A stretch of 64,000 bases of DNA, taken from contig KN832886.1 of NCBI GenBank assembly GCA_000827325.1, forward strand, positions 749,655 to 813,654. Direction: 5' to 3'. The translations under genes were made by a program, and so were the position numbers. The notes below the pieces were generated by a model, which had not been told where the DNA came from, made no database searches, and saw only the letters and a list, made by a program, of their open reading frames with translations. Below are positions 43,858-56,000 of the stretch, piece after piece. This DNA comes from Oidiodendron maius Zn. Lineage: Eukaryota; Ascomycota; Leotiomycetes; Myxotrichaceae. Every line of letters begins with the position of its first letter. Position 1 is the first letter of the stretch.

Positions 43858-44609
43858 GGATATATATTAATATAAACAGTATAAGTTACTTGGCTGCTTG
43901 AATTCCTACCTCCTTATAAATTGCAGACTAATTTTAACCCTTATAATCCTCTTAAGCAGTTAAAGTCCCTCCTTATAACAAACCTAGCTAGTATAGTATA
44001 TTGCTTTCAGTATAAGTGTATATAGAAACCTACATGCTGTACTGCTAGGTCATATATGTTTCTGTATACAGTGATACTGAAAGCACTGGCCAGGTTTGTT
44101 ATACTAATGGCTCTATCTACATTATATAATTTAAAAAGTTATAATAATATGACTCAATAAACAACAATACAGTCTGTAACATTAATATCTAGCTGGCCGC
44201 TGCTGTAACCTCAACCTTACCTCTTACTTTATTAGTTTATAACACTCTATTTATATCCTTGATAACTATTCAGTATCTCTACACTTATCAGTCCTTTCCT
44301 AGCCCTCCTCTACTTCTATATAACAATTATCTTTCATCTATGCTGTATATTGGAGTACTGTAGACAGGACTGTCTGGAATTGTTCTAGAAGCCCCGTCCT
44401 GAGGATCATCTTGGCTACTTGGACTGCCATTGTCGAGCTATAGAGAATGCGTCTGATGTCCACGTATAGAGACTTGCCTACCTACATCCGCTCCCCCCCC
44501 AACCCAGTTCCGGCATTCAAGAAGGACGTGAGTATGGAGGAAGTAATAAGTGGTTTCTCAGCACTTATATATTCAACAAGACTATCATCAAGAGTGAACG
44601 ATTATCCAT
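43858..44609. other. AT-rich decayed repeat containing a foldback
   Basis: The composition (ta/tat-rich, few CG) is like the RIP-decayed copia interior. No element family is assigned. The foldback is listed separately. Confidence 0.4.
43974..44107. repeat. Foldback (long imperfect palindrome)
   Basis: The left arm (43974-44029) contains ataacaaacctagc, tgctttcagtat and gtatatagaaac. The right arm (44058-44107) contains their complements: gtttctgtatac, atactgaaagca and ggccaggtttgttat. The arms are about 50 bp with one 9-10 bp bulge, around a loop of about 30 bp. It could form a strong hairpin or be a tiny MITE. Confidence 0.6.
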
Positions 44610-46331
44610 TCAGTGTCCGAATCTTGGCCCTACATGTTGTAGTTCAAAATACCTTAATGCAGTCTGAAGGGGCGCCTTGGAAACTATAGTGCCCTCAAAA
44701 CAAGATAAAAGATAAGGAGCCGCCTCAAGGATTAAACACGCAGTTTTCTGAGCCATATACAGATCCTCTTCTAATGTATCATTCTGAACATCAGGTATAC
44801 CTCGTTTGAGGTCGATTATGCCCATGAGAAGCTCCAGAAGGAAGTCCCAGTAAGTAATAAGAAGTCCCGCCTTTTGGCCACTAAGGAATCGGAGTTGGAA
44901 GGCTGTATCAGTGAATGAAGGGATGCATTCCATATCAACCTCCACGATCATCCTGGGCATTGGAAGAGTGGAGGTCCAATACAGCGGCCCACTTTCGGAA
45001 GACTTCCAATTGTTGAGCCATTCCTCTATTCTATGCAGGATCGTATAATAATCAACAAGGAGCAAAGAGGCCGGCCCATGGTCTTGATCGCTAACCCCCG
45101 GAGGTCCTCTGCAATCGGATGTGTCGTCCGTGTTGACAAGCCCAGAAATTAATCTATCTGTTCGGTAAAGGAGCCCAGGGATTTGAAGTGCAAGGTCGTG
45201 GAGAAGTTCCCTTCTTGTTTTCCGGAAGCCTTCAAAGGGAAGTTCTATCCAATTTGGTTCCGCTAGGAACGTTGGCTGGCGTCTGTGTAGCGCAACTGAG
45301 ACCTGATCAATCGTGAGCGGAACCAAAAGGATGAAAGGGCGATAATGGCTTACTAGGATACCTCTAAAGCCACTAAATGCTTGCCGTATTTGTGCCGAAC
45401 GGTACTGTTGGGGCCCAGATAATTCTAGTACGCTCAGTGCTCCATCGACGTGGGTGAAAAGAGCTGCTTCTGATGACTCGGTCCCGCGTACGAACTAACA
45501 ACTTATTAGTGGGGTTACTATAGAAAGCCGAATACGGACACTCTTGATCTCACCTCGAACGTCTGAAATGCTATCGTCAACAATAAGAGCAATTGGAGGT
45601 TTGCTTTTGGTCGTGACCCCGCATTGCAGTCTACTATAGCTTGTTGGATATATGGATGTGATTCTTCCAAAGCAGAGGCATATGTTAGCTGTGCAAGTTG
45701 TACAAGCCTACTATCGCTCCTTAGACCCCCCATATATGTCATTAGGAGGCTGAAAATAGGGAGGTCCAACCACTTCATCCTTAAAGACGTTAGGGGGAGT
45801 AAGGCTCGAATACATAATGCTGCACTGGAGTACATTGGCTGATTCCGCGACACTCTATCGCCACTGAAGATGCCCCTCCATGCAAGGGGTTTAAAGTCTT
45901 CGATAAGTGTCAAGTACGTAAGTCGGCCAGGCAAAAGCTCCGATATTATGTCTGGAAGTGGACTTGGTCTGTGGGGAGAGCTCGTTGCTGTTTGCCGTGG
46001 CGTATGAGCCTGGCCATTTGAGATTCCAGAGTCCTCGTTAGCTGGTTGTAACTGTCTCCGACTCTGCAGTGCAGAAGCTAAGGCCCTTCTATGAGACTGC
46101 TGGCCTAAGTTTGCGGCATTTCGATGGATAAACGTCCGTGGGTCTCTCAGTCCACTGCACTTGACACCGGCTCTACAGCACCGGCGACATTCAGGTGTGC
46201 TAAGATCACACTGTTTACTTACACCATCAAAACCAGATTGCGTGAGCGCTCAGATAGGGACATGTACATACTTTCTTGTGGCGCTGACGGCATTCTTCGC
46301 ACCCCTGTGATGCGCCCGGGTAGAGAGGCAT
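44610..46331 (-). CDS. Zn2Cys6 fungal transcription factor
   Basis: Three exons (46331-46272, 46210-45554, 45494-44610) join in frame to 533 residues. The zinc cluster starts the protein and is split by the first intron exactly before the third cysteine: GCEECRQRHKK then CDLSTPECRRCCRAGVKC, spacing CX2CX6CX6CX2CX6C. Both introns are about 60 nt. A linker rich in Ser/Gln/Pro follows, then a mostly helical C-terminal region (RLTYLTLIEDFKPLAWRG and later LLITYWDFLLELLMG) of the fungal-specific regulator type seen with DUF3468-like domains. It is divergent from the isochorismatase-like gene 520 bp away, so the two may share a promoter and a pathway. The gene looks intact. Confidence 0.82.
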
Positions 46332-46851
46332 CTTTCAACTCAACGGCTCGCAATCAGTTTTGTGGCAGCGTGCCGATCCAAACTCTCATCTAGATGCCCA
46401 GTGACTGCCAAAATTGTGTCAAAGATCTATATTTGGGAGTAATCGTTGAAGCTTCTGTGGAAGCCCCAGAGCCGGCGCTGTGGGATAGAGTTTGCCACAG
46501 ATGAGGTAATTCCGAAGATGGCGCTACTCCAGAAAGGGCAGTCACAGCGCTGGATGGGTCTAGACGACAATACTAATCATACCCTCCAATTGCTCTCTCT
46601 GCGCAGCCAAAGGCGCAATTGCGATTGTGTTGCAAAAGGATTGGATCACCAATTAGGCCGCTTCCTATTCAGTACCCACAGAAAGTAAACGGCTTGGCTT
46701 TTTCCAGCGCGTAAAATACCGTATTTATTTGTTTACTAAACAGTTGCTGCTTATATCAATGGAGTGCGGGCCAACGCTGCGTGCAAGATCACCTTCGCTG
46801 TTTATTTAACAAGTTTCATACCCTTAGCTGCAACTTCTAAGTCTTGTCACC
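46332..46851. promoter_or_regulatory. Shared divergent promoter region
   Basis: The 520 bp between the divergent Zn2Cys6 factor and the isochorismatase-like gene hold no coding frame of note. No binding site could be assigned. Confidence 0.35.
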
Positions 46852-47664
46852 ATGAACTCCCATATTGCAGTCGTTCTTATTGACCCACTCAACGACTTCC
46901 TTCATCTTGATGGGAAGCTGTACCCTCTTATGAAAGCCAGCTTAGAGTTTTCCAGCGCTCTCAAACATATGAAAGAACTGGTCGAAGCCGCAAGGCTGGC
47001 TAATATCCCTATCTTCTATGGTCTGCATCAGATCACTACAGATCACACCTATTCCGGCTGGAACCATATGAACGCATCCCAGAACAGGATCAAAGATAAC
47101 AAGGCATTTGATGAAGCGTTTGGCGGCCAGATTTTCAAAGAACTTGAACCTCAGCCTAGCAATGGTGATGTGGTTGTTTCCCGCCACTGGAACAGTAGGC
47201 AAGTACCAGTACCCTTTGTGCCACACCGTAGTCTCATATACTTACATATATTGCCATAGTTCCTTCTCCAACACTGATCTAGAGTATCAACTCCGACAGC
47301 GCGATATCACAAATCTCGTCTTTGCGGGCTTAACCACCAACACTTGTGTCGAGTCTACCGCGCGACATGCCCGCGAACTGTGAGTATTTCTATGCCGTTG
47401 ATATCATTTTCTTGATCATTGTTGCTGACGTGGTGGTGCTACAATAGCGGGTTTCACATTACTCTGCTGTAAGTTATGGAATAACTTTCCGTATCATTGG
47501 CGAAATGCCGCTCAGATCATATAGCTAACTGAGTCAGTACTGACGCAACTGCCGCGTTTTCAGTTGAGTTAGAAGAGGCAGCAACAAAAGTAGTCTGGCC
47601 AGTCATTGCGGATAAACTCATGATGGTTAGCCAGTGGGTGGCTTCAATTAAAGTGCGACTGTAA
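46852..47664 (+). CDS. Isochorismatase-like cysteine hydrolase
   Basis: Four exons (46852-47198, 47260-47379, 47448-47468, 47538-47664) join in frame to 204 residues, the usual size. The first intron uses a GC-AG pair (donor gcaagt), the only one that keeps frame. The N-terminal aspartate of the catalytic triad lies in VVLIDPLNDFLH and the nucleophile in FAGLTTNTCVESTARHA (cysteine about residue 143). In the usual lysine position the sequence reads DVVVSRHWNS, with arginine, so the triad is altered. Members hydrolyse isochorismate or, more often in fungi, amides such as nicotinamide or ureidoglycine-type substrates; the reaction here is unknown. The 21-nt third exon is very short. Neighbours are a regulator and a reductase. 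Confidence 0.85.
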
Positions 47665-48130
47665 CCATTAAAAGAACACTACATAGATATTAAATACGAC
47701 GTCTCTGGTTACTTATTTTCAATCATCAATTTAAGATTGCAGTTAATGTTCCTCCTGGGTTATCAACGTCAATGTGCTAGTGATAGAGAATAAAAAGAGT
47801 GGCGTATGAATAGCTGAGCTGTTCTTAGGGGCAACTGATCTCATTATGCCCACTTACTATCAGTCTCCCAATTAGGTGACGACACATTATCCGATACTGT
47901 GCAGAATATTTCACAATTCCTTAGATCTATCCAACCTATAAATTTGGGCTGTTAACGCCCTAAATTATTAGCGGTTTGATCATATTCGTTGAACTGAGTC
48001 CCAAAACCCCCCAAAAATGACGTTTTAAACAGGGGCATATACCAATTATAACCTCAGACAGCTTCAAAGGCGACAGAATTTAAGAACATTCAGCTAAGAA
48101 GAGTATAACATTCCTCCTATTATTCCCACT
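47665..48130. other. Intergenic between convergent genes
   Basis: Nothing recognised in about 465 bp between the convergent hydrolase and reductase genes. Confidence 0.3.
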
Positions 48131-49242
48131 TTATAGCGAACTATCTCTCGACTTCTCCATCTCTAGAAATGCATGCGCCATATCAAGGAATGTTTCCGAA
48201 AACGACCGAAATTTTATTCCAAGAACATTTCTCGCCCTCGAATTATCAGCGATATAGTGTTCACCGATGGTTGGTTTGCCTCGACTTCCGACCGGTACGC
48301 GATTCTCCAGCGTGGAGATATGAGCCCGGAATAGATCACATACCTGTTGCATGTCGAAATCGCCGCCCGAAAGAAGAAACCTTAGTGGTTGTTCTGCTTC
48401 AAATGCCAGGCGATGTGCTTCCGCTACATCGCGAACATCTACAAAAACAGGCACCATGGTTGGTGGCACCTTCGTCATAGATCCATTCATAAGCGCATAT
48501 ATTTCTGACGTAGATTGCCCAAGGTGCCTGAGATCTCCAGATCCAGGGAATGGTGGACCGTAGACCATAACTGGATTGATAGTAGAAAGAGAGAACTTGA
48601 TGCTGGGGTTTACTGCAGCAAAATGCCACGCCGCTTCTTCTGCCAGCTTTTTGCTACCTCTGTAGAGTCAGTTAGTAGAGAATAAAGAGCCTTGCATCTG
48701 ATAGGAGCTCACCCATATGCAAGACCTTTCTTGTCGTCCTTTGTCTCTTGGTACGTTATCGGATTCCACTGCGATTCGTCATAGACATGTCCCGGCCTCA
48801 ACCCCTTGGAAAAATCGGCAATCGCAGCAAATGAAGAAGTCACAACAACACGTTTGACCTTTGGAGCCAAAGAATGTGCGCTTTCTAAGATTCTAGTTGT
48901 GCCATTTATTGCTGGCATAATCAAATTTCTCTCATTGTCTGTTATTTTGTAAGTGAAAGGAGATGCCATATGAATTATTCCATCAACGTCTTTGACAGCT
49001 TCATCAAATGCTCCAGGTCTCGTGATATCGGCGACTATTTGGGTTTCCAGGTAGTCTCGATATTGACGATGGGTAGAGAGGAGGCGGTCACAACTCTCTT
49101 GGTTACGAGCAGTGGCTCGTACCCGATATCCATGCGACAAAAACTCCGAGACAGCGTGGTTTCCGATGAAGCCGGTTCCACCAGTAACTAAAACCAGGGC
49201 CTTGGAGTTAGACATTTCGATTGAGATTGCTGCAAATGACAC
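48131..49242 (-). CDS. NAD(P)-dependent reductase, dihydroflavonol-4-reductase-like extended SDR
   Basis: Two exons, 49242-48713 and 48659-48131, join in frame to 352 residues (343 if translation starts at the second methionine at 49215, which fits the family better). The Rossmann loop is VTGGTGFIGNHAVSEF. The active site is VVVTSSFAAI (serine) and AYGGSKKLAEEAAW (Tyr-x3-Lys), the latter created by the splice. GIIHMASPF and NPVMVYGPP are family signatures. These enzymes reduce ketones or aldehydes; fungal members include ketoreductases and methylglyoxal-type (Gre2-like) reductases. The gene is intact and converges on the isochorismatase-like gene. Confidence 0.88.
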
Positions 49243-49638
49243 TTATATAAGATGCTCTGAATAATATCGGCGGATTGTTTTAATCTAAGAGGAATTTTTC
49301 AAGTCACAGCCTTCCTCTTATACCTTTAAGTGGGGCTAAATACCCCGCGGTCAATGAACTTATTTCCGCCAGATTATAAAAGAGTTTCGCGGCTATTTTA
49401 CCGACATGTTTCTCCTTCTAGGGGCATCGTGGGTAAGAGCCAGCGCTGGCGCTATTGCAGAAAGGGAAGTCACAGCGCCATAGCAGAGCTTGCTTGCTAA
49501 ATATTAACTAAACCCTAATACCACCTTCCGACAGCTTCGTCAAATGGTTCAACTGAATTTATAACTTGCTCTCGCACTAATCTATTATGGAAGTAAGAGC
49601 GCAATTGACTGTGGCAAGAATTGCGCGAATTTTAGTGT
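49243..49638. other. Intergenic
   Basis: Promoter side of the reductase and the truncated border of the ABC transporter relic. A phrase (cgctggcgctattgcagaaagg) near 49445 resembles one near 46520, perhaps a small shared repeat. Confidence 0.3.
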
Positions 49639-50071
49639 GTGCTGCAGAGTCCTTCCGCCCTTCCGGGATTCTGGATCTTCATGTATCGTGTCACCATTCA
49701 CCTACTGTATCGGCGGCATCACCGCGACGCAGCTGCACGATCAAGCTATTTCTTGTGCATCTAGTGAGACTCCTATTTTCAACCCTCCGGCCGGCCAGAC
49801 TTGCAGTGAGTATCTTGCATCGTACCTCATGCAAGCGCCCGGATACCTCGTGAACCCCAATGCCACCATCGGCTGCGAGTACTGCTCTTTCCGGAACGCA
49901 TAACAGTTACTAGCGGGCTCTGAAATCTATTGGAGCGAGCGATGGCGCAACTTTGGCGTCGTGTAGGCGTTCATTTTATTCAACATTTTCATCGCTGTAG
50001 TCACATACTACCTCTTCCGCGTCAAGAAATGGAGCAGCATTAGCAGCAGAAAGAAGAAGTCCCTTTTGTAG
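49639..50071 (+). pseudogene. PDR-type ABC transporter, C-terminal relic
   Basis: The frame VLQSPSALPGFWIFMYRV shifts and continues SPFTYCIGGITATQLHD, PIFNPPAGQTCSEYL and NATIGCEYCSFRNA. After an in-frame stop it reads SEIYWSERWRNFGVV and, after another stop, FILFNIFIAVVTYYLFRVKK. This is the last extracellular loop and final helix of pleiotropic drug resistance (CDR/PDR5-like) transporters. Only about 145 of some 1450 residues remain, with one frameshift and two stops, so it is dead. Confidence 0.85.
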
Positions 50072-51981
50072 CATTCAGGAACATGATATAGACGGAAAAT
50101 TTCCCATTAAAGTCAGAAAAGAAGTTAAAGAGTACGAATAACTCTCGATGATTAAACGCTATACTCTCTTATTTTGAAATACTTATAATAAACTGTACCT
50201 CCTTTGCCTTTTCTTATATTATGTAGAAATATGATAATTAAAGAATACGATCGCGATAACAGAACGATTTAGGGTTGGAATATTGGTTGCAATGGGTAAT
50301 GTTTCGCAGACAGGCAGGCGGCTAGCGTTGAACGAACCGTTGTGGCTCATGCGGTCTGAAAACCCGAGGTTTTGTTCTGAACATTAAAATGCTGCGACGG
50401 CCTCTGGAGAGAGATCACTCTGAGAGAAATTAGATGCCTTGAGCGAGCAATCTCCTCGTTTCTCAATCCGGTATATCCGCTGGAGGCAATCTACTTGACA
50501 CAAGATGAATCGTAGCTATTTTAATATCCTCTAGTCCTAAGGCGTGGGTTTGAAGTGCTGATCGATAGCAATGAAGCATTGACGATTGGGGTGCGGATAA
50601 GACCTCCTTGGTGGCGAAAGCCTCGGGGTCTTATGTCTGGGATAACATGGAGGTGTCATGCATAGGACAATGATGATGAGACTGTGTTCTAAAGTGCTTA
50701 GCACATCGATGACGCTCTTGAAGTGTATGAGTTGCATATTTGGCTACATATTACCATCATGAACCTTGATTATATTTTTAGATAGAGAAAATTGTAGGGA
50801 AAGAGGTTAAGGACCTCTCTAATCGGCAAATCCCCAGATAACTATACAAAACTCCCGTATGTCTTTACCTCAATATGGTCCTTACGGTTCGAGTGTTTCA
50901 ATATCGATTTTGCGAAGCAAAACTATGTGAAAACACACCCCTGGATTCCTCGCGAGACAGTCATCCAGGAGGATGAGACATTGAGAACCGATCCCAATTA
51001 ACGGGCGCTTCATCTACATCCAGCCTAACCATCATCACGTCCTTGGCGACCTCCGTCGTAAGAACCACATGTCACACCTGGGAGCCAATCCATCCCCGTA
51101 ATTTAATCGGTTGGTACAATTTTTATTTAGACGAAGGCGAGGACCCATAAATATTGTAAAGAAAGAGCGACAATAAACTATAGTAGAGCAGAGTAAGGAT
51201 AGAAACTACAAGTCTCGCAAACTCTTCCCTATCCAGCAAGATTGCTTTCGGGGGGGTGTTTACGGCTCAGCCACCACGCCTGTAAAGCCTCCAGAGTTTT
51301 ATGGGGAAGACACTCCACTGATGTGGTTAGGGCATCTCCTTGACTCGCTTGAGTACGGCACAGTAATAAGCCAAGGCCAACCAGAATACAACAATAGCCA
51401 GCTTGGGCCACCACAGCCGTATTGCGACGTCCTGAGGGCTTAGTTTCGTTGTTTCATGTATAAATCCTGCCATCAATATGAACTCAGGGTGAGCACCTCT
51501 ATTAATACAAGATAAATCGCAAATTATAGAACATAGAAAGAAGTCGGCCAACACTTTGTAAGCAATAACATCTGCATATGGATCATTATAATTATATAAA
51601 TCTTAATTTGCTCTATGGAAATTTATCTCTCTCCAATGGTAAGATTACTCTCTCCTAGTTTTGTAATCGAAGCTTCCAGCAGAATATAGAAGTTGGGGTG
51701 TCTTCCTGTTTCAGTTGGGTTTGCGATACCTTTAGCGACTCCTATAGAAACGAAGGAGCCTCATCCTCCAACCTTGTGTTGTAGTATATCAGAATTAGGT
51801 AGGAATGTAAATCCACTTGAAGGAGTATATATTGAGCGTAGGTATGCACTCTTCGAGCTCGCGGCTCCGTAAGCGACTCAGATTATCTTGCACAGACACC
51901 TTGCTAACTTTTTCTCTCATCTTCCTCATATATTTCTGCCCTTCATCACAACCTTCCTCTATCCCAAATACAGAAGCCAAT
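50072..51981. other. Intergenic, one weak hydrophobic frame
   Basis: On the minus strand at about 51475-51324 a frame opens MAGFIHETTKLSPQDVAIRL and contains one likely membrane helix (LAIVVFWLALAYYCAVL). Its length (about 48 residues) and lack of homologues known to me make it uncertain. Nothing else was recognised. Confidence 0.25.
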
Positions 51982-52149
51982 ATGAAGTTCCAATGTGTCA
52001 CCGTCGCTATCACGATGTCGATTTTCATCCTTGTAGGGACAGCCCTGCCCATGCCATCATTGCTTACCGCCTCTCAATTGAGCAGTTTGGAGAAATCGAC
52101 CACCGAAGGACTTACGCAACATGGCTCCTACATAACTATCTCCAGCTAG
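51982..52149 (+). CDS. Possible small secreted protein
   Basis: The ATG at 51982 follows a pyrimidine/CA-rich leader (cacaaccttcctctatccca). It encodes 55 residues with a signal peptide (MKFQCVTVAITMSIFILVGT then ALPMP). The remainder (TASQLSSLEKSTTEGLTQHG) is short, polar and cysteine-free. A longer in-frame extension to 51817 exists, but the signal peptide argues for this start. There may be an intron and more exons that I could not define. No family is recognised. Confidence 0.3.
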   Translation: MKFQCVTVAITMSIFILVGTALPMPSLLTASQLSSLEKSTTEGLTQHGSYITISS

Positions 52150-52799
52150 AAATGGAATAGCATTGGTGATGGCTAACCACCAGCTATCAGGAGCATAACA
52201 CGGGGAATTGCACTGCATTAGCTCAAACATGCAGTCTTAAAGGAAGAGGCTTTACGATCTTCAAGGATGAATATTACGCTCCTTGCAATCTGTATTTAGT
52301 AACATATCAGTCTTTGCAGTCAATGTAAACCCTGGATTAGCTGAGTGGTTGCAAAAAATAAGAGAGTTCTGCATAAAAATCGACATATCACGCGATAAAC
52401 TCTCTAGAAGCCGTTATATGCGACGGTAACCCAATACGTAGGCCGAACACTTAAAGACGACGAGCTAAGCCTTATATTGGTAACATAGAGACTGTGGTTT
52501 CCCTTCTATAAGTGTCTTGTAGCTCCCATAGCTCTGTGACCTACAGGTTCTATTCTGATATCGCTCCCTGTATAACTGTAAACCTATTATGTTACTTATT
52601 TGTTATCTTACTGTTGGTATTGTAGACCCCCTTGCGCCTATTCCATTCTAGGAGCTTTCTTTGACTCTACCTAAGCCTAGGCTAAACAGAGCTGACTTTA
52701 TTTTATATAGATCTATTATTAAGGCTTTATTGCTCTATAGCCATAAAGGACTATATATACAAATTTTCCTAACTGATATATTATTATATATATATCTTT
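52150..52799. other. Intergenic, becoming AT-rich
   Basis: The last 200 bp before the copia fossil are decayed and AT-rich, suggesting the element landed in an older repeat. Confidence 0.35.
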
Positions 52800-53047
52800 T
52801 GTTGACTGTGTCAGGGCTTCAAGCACATACATCACGATGTCTCAGGGTTAGTGGCAACATACACAATGGCATACGACTATATAGTCGTAAGGGCTTACGC
52901 ATATTGCCACCTAAGCAGGTATATAATAAGTGTTGTGTTCCATAGTCTAATCCCCTCAGTTGTCTCTGCATCACTCAATAGTCAATATAACTGAGTTTCA
53001 CCTTGATTCGACTACGACCTGTACACCTATATTGCCTCTGTTCAAGA
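52800..53047 (+). repeat. 5' LTR of the copia fossil
   Basis: Starts tgttgactgtgtcaggg and ends tctgttcaaga. It shares its 3' half with the solo LTRs at 9.9 and 43.6 kb but has a different 5' half. Confidence 0.9.
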
Positions 53048-56000
53048 GGTTATAAGCCCGGCTGCCTTAGGTTAGTCGGAATCACCCAGCTTCAACTCAA
53101 ATCACTTGAATAGGCAGCAATTATAGCCAACCAAGGGTCCAGCTCGATGTTCCTCCCTAAGCCTATATAGCTAGAGGGAGAAGATAACTATAAGGACTAG
53201 AAGGATAATATAACCCTATTCCTAGGCTCAAAAGGACTAGCCAAGTTCATTATAAAGGGGTCGATTATAGCTGAATCAGATGAAGTTAACTACCAGAGGA
53301 TAATATATACGATATCAATTAAGGGGTCAGTTCACCCTGAACTGGCTGTAAGGCTAAAGGGGGTTACAGATCCAGCTGAAATAATACACCTACTCGACTA
53401 GAGGTATACCTCAACTAGGTAGAACCTTAAGCACAAGTATTTAACTAAATACAATACCCTAAAAGTCGAACACCACGACTCGATTAGTGTATTTGTTGAC
53501 TAATACAAGGCTCTTAAGTCAAAACTTGATACTATTAGACTACCCCTACTAGAGGAGGTTTATACAATCAACTTTATTACACTCCTAGACATACAGTACC
53601 CTATATAGGCAGACTAGCAAAGGTCTAATATATATAAAACATCACTAACCCTGCTAGACCTTATAGTTAATATCCTAGACAAGTCTCAGAAAGCTGAAAA
53701 AGCAACAACTACACTATATAGTAGGAAGCCAGACACAAAAAAGGGATGCCAGGGTTATAAGAGTAATAAGAATAAGGGTAATATAGTCAAGTATAGCCAC
53801 TACAAAAAGGAAGGCTATATTGAGCCTAAATACTAGCTAAAGTACCCTAAACTAAGACTCTCAAGGGGTAAGAACCAGAAGAAGAAGAATAATAAGGATA
53901 ATAAAGACAATATACTAGTACTCTTACTAATAGCCCTTCCAACTAAGTCAGGGCTAGCATAACACTCCTAGTGTTTCAACAATAGCGTAGCATTATATAT
54001 TATATATATATATACAAATTTTGAGTCCTATACTCTAAATAATAGGTCACTATAGACTATATTAACAGCCAATAGACCTGCTATACCACTAGGCAGTAAT
54101 ACAGTCAGAATAGAAGTTAAGGGTTATAATAGCAAGCCTCTAAAGCTAGAGCTAAAGGATATATTACATTTACCCTCTATACCAATCAACCTCTTCTCTA
54201 GACAGTAGTTCAAAAAATACACTAGAGGAGGATACCTTAAGAAGGGAGTCCTCTATACTGGTAATAATGAACCAGTAGCTCCAATCAAGACTACTAAGTC
54301 AGGGCATTTCCTAAAGGTAATAAAGGAGCCTATATTTATATATATATTATTAAGCTCAATGAGCTTAAAGCTGAAGCCCTTAGTCCTATAGTATAAACGT
54401 CTACTATATACCTCTCTAGATAGGGTAAAAGAGACAGTACAGATTATAAAGGGTATATCGATTAAGGCTAGCCAATTAGAGCCAGGGCTGTACTGTATAT
54501 ACTAGGTAGCTAATTCGATTCAGAATGTATTATATACACCTCAATCAAGATAATAGAATGTATTTGAACTAGTATATATTGATATCGAGAAGATATCACC
54601 AGTCAGCTTTAATAGCTATATATAGGCTAGCCTATTTACAGACAATATAATATATGCTAGGTAAGCCTAGTCCTTTAAGAATAAAGGTAATATATATCAT
54701 TCAATTGTATATTTCAATCAACTGGTTAAGATACAGTAGAATGCTACTATAAAGATATATTGGATTAACAGGGGCAAGGAGTATAGTAGAGACAAGCTAG
54801 TCCAGCAGCTAAAGAAGTATAGAATACTGTCTGAGATCACTACTCCCTATATACCTGAACAGAATAGTATTATAGAGTATACAAACCGCACAATATTCAG
54901 TAAGGTAAAGAGTACTATTAAGGACTCCAACCTGCTACTAGAACTATAGCCTGAAATACTGCTAGATATAGTCTATATTACAAACTATATAGCCATCTCT
55001 TCACTTGATAAGATAACTCTAGCAGAAGTATTTAAACGTTAGGTCCAACTAGGACTACAAGACACTAACTACTTGCTAGATATCAGCCACCTATATATCC
55101 TAGGCTATAAGGTATATATAAATATCCCTAAGGAGAGAAGGATCAAGAGCATAAAGCTAGCCCCTTATACAGAGGAAGGCTACTTTATAGGGTTTAAGGG
55201 GAGTAAGATATACTATATCTACCTCCTAGGCAGGGCTCAAAAGATCATACAAATATTACACTATATATTCGATAAATCAAAGCCTCTAGAAGAAGCCTAT
55301 AAAAACCCAGAAAATACACCTGATTTAATCTGGCTACTAGAGGAAATCAAATACACCCCTAAAGCTACTAGCCAAGGGGAAGACAGTGGCCTTAATCAAG
55401 AGTATAACCCTCTCACGACTATTATAGTCGATACAGAAGCAGATCAGGACAGTAATAGTAATCCTAGTCTACCTGTACCTAAAGGGAGAGGTTAACTAAA
55501 AGGATCAAAGAATAAGGTAAAGTTCTTAGAACCACCAACTATACAACTAGGCTCAAAGACACCTAGTCAGACTAGACTACCTAATCAAATCAATTAAGAG
55601 GAGTCTAGTCAGGGGAGTAAGGCTTAGGGTAACCAGGACTAGCCTCCCCTAGATCTCTTAAATCAATAGATCACTCGATTATACACCTAGGGTAATCCAG
55701 CCCTATTTACAACTACCCTACTAGCCACTCAGGTTAGTGGATATATAGCAGCTATTTCAGACTATAAGGAGCCGAGAACAGTACAGGAGGCTAAGGACTT
55801 ATCTGACTAGCTAGAGTAGCTAGAAGCCATATATACAGAACTAAGGTCCCTGATTAAGAATAAGACCTGGAGAGCAGTATTAGTCAGTAAAGGCTATCTT
55901 AAAGCCCAGGGTAAGAAGCCCTTAGGTACTAAGTAGGTATTCAAGATCAAGCATAATACCGATAACCAGATTATCTAGTATAAGGCATACTGGATAGTCA

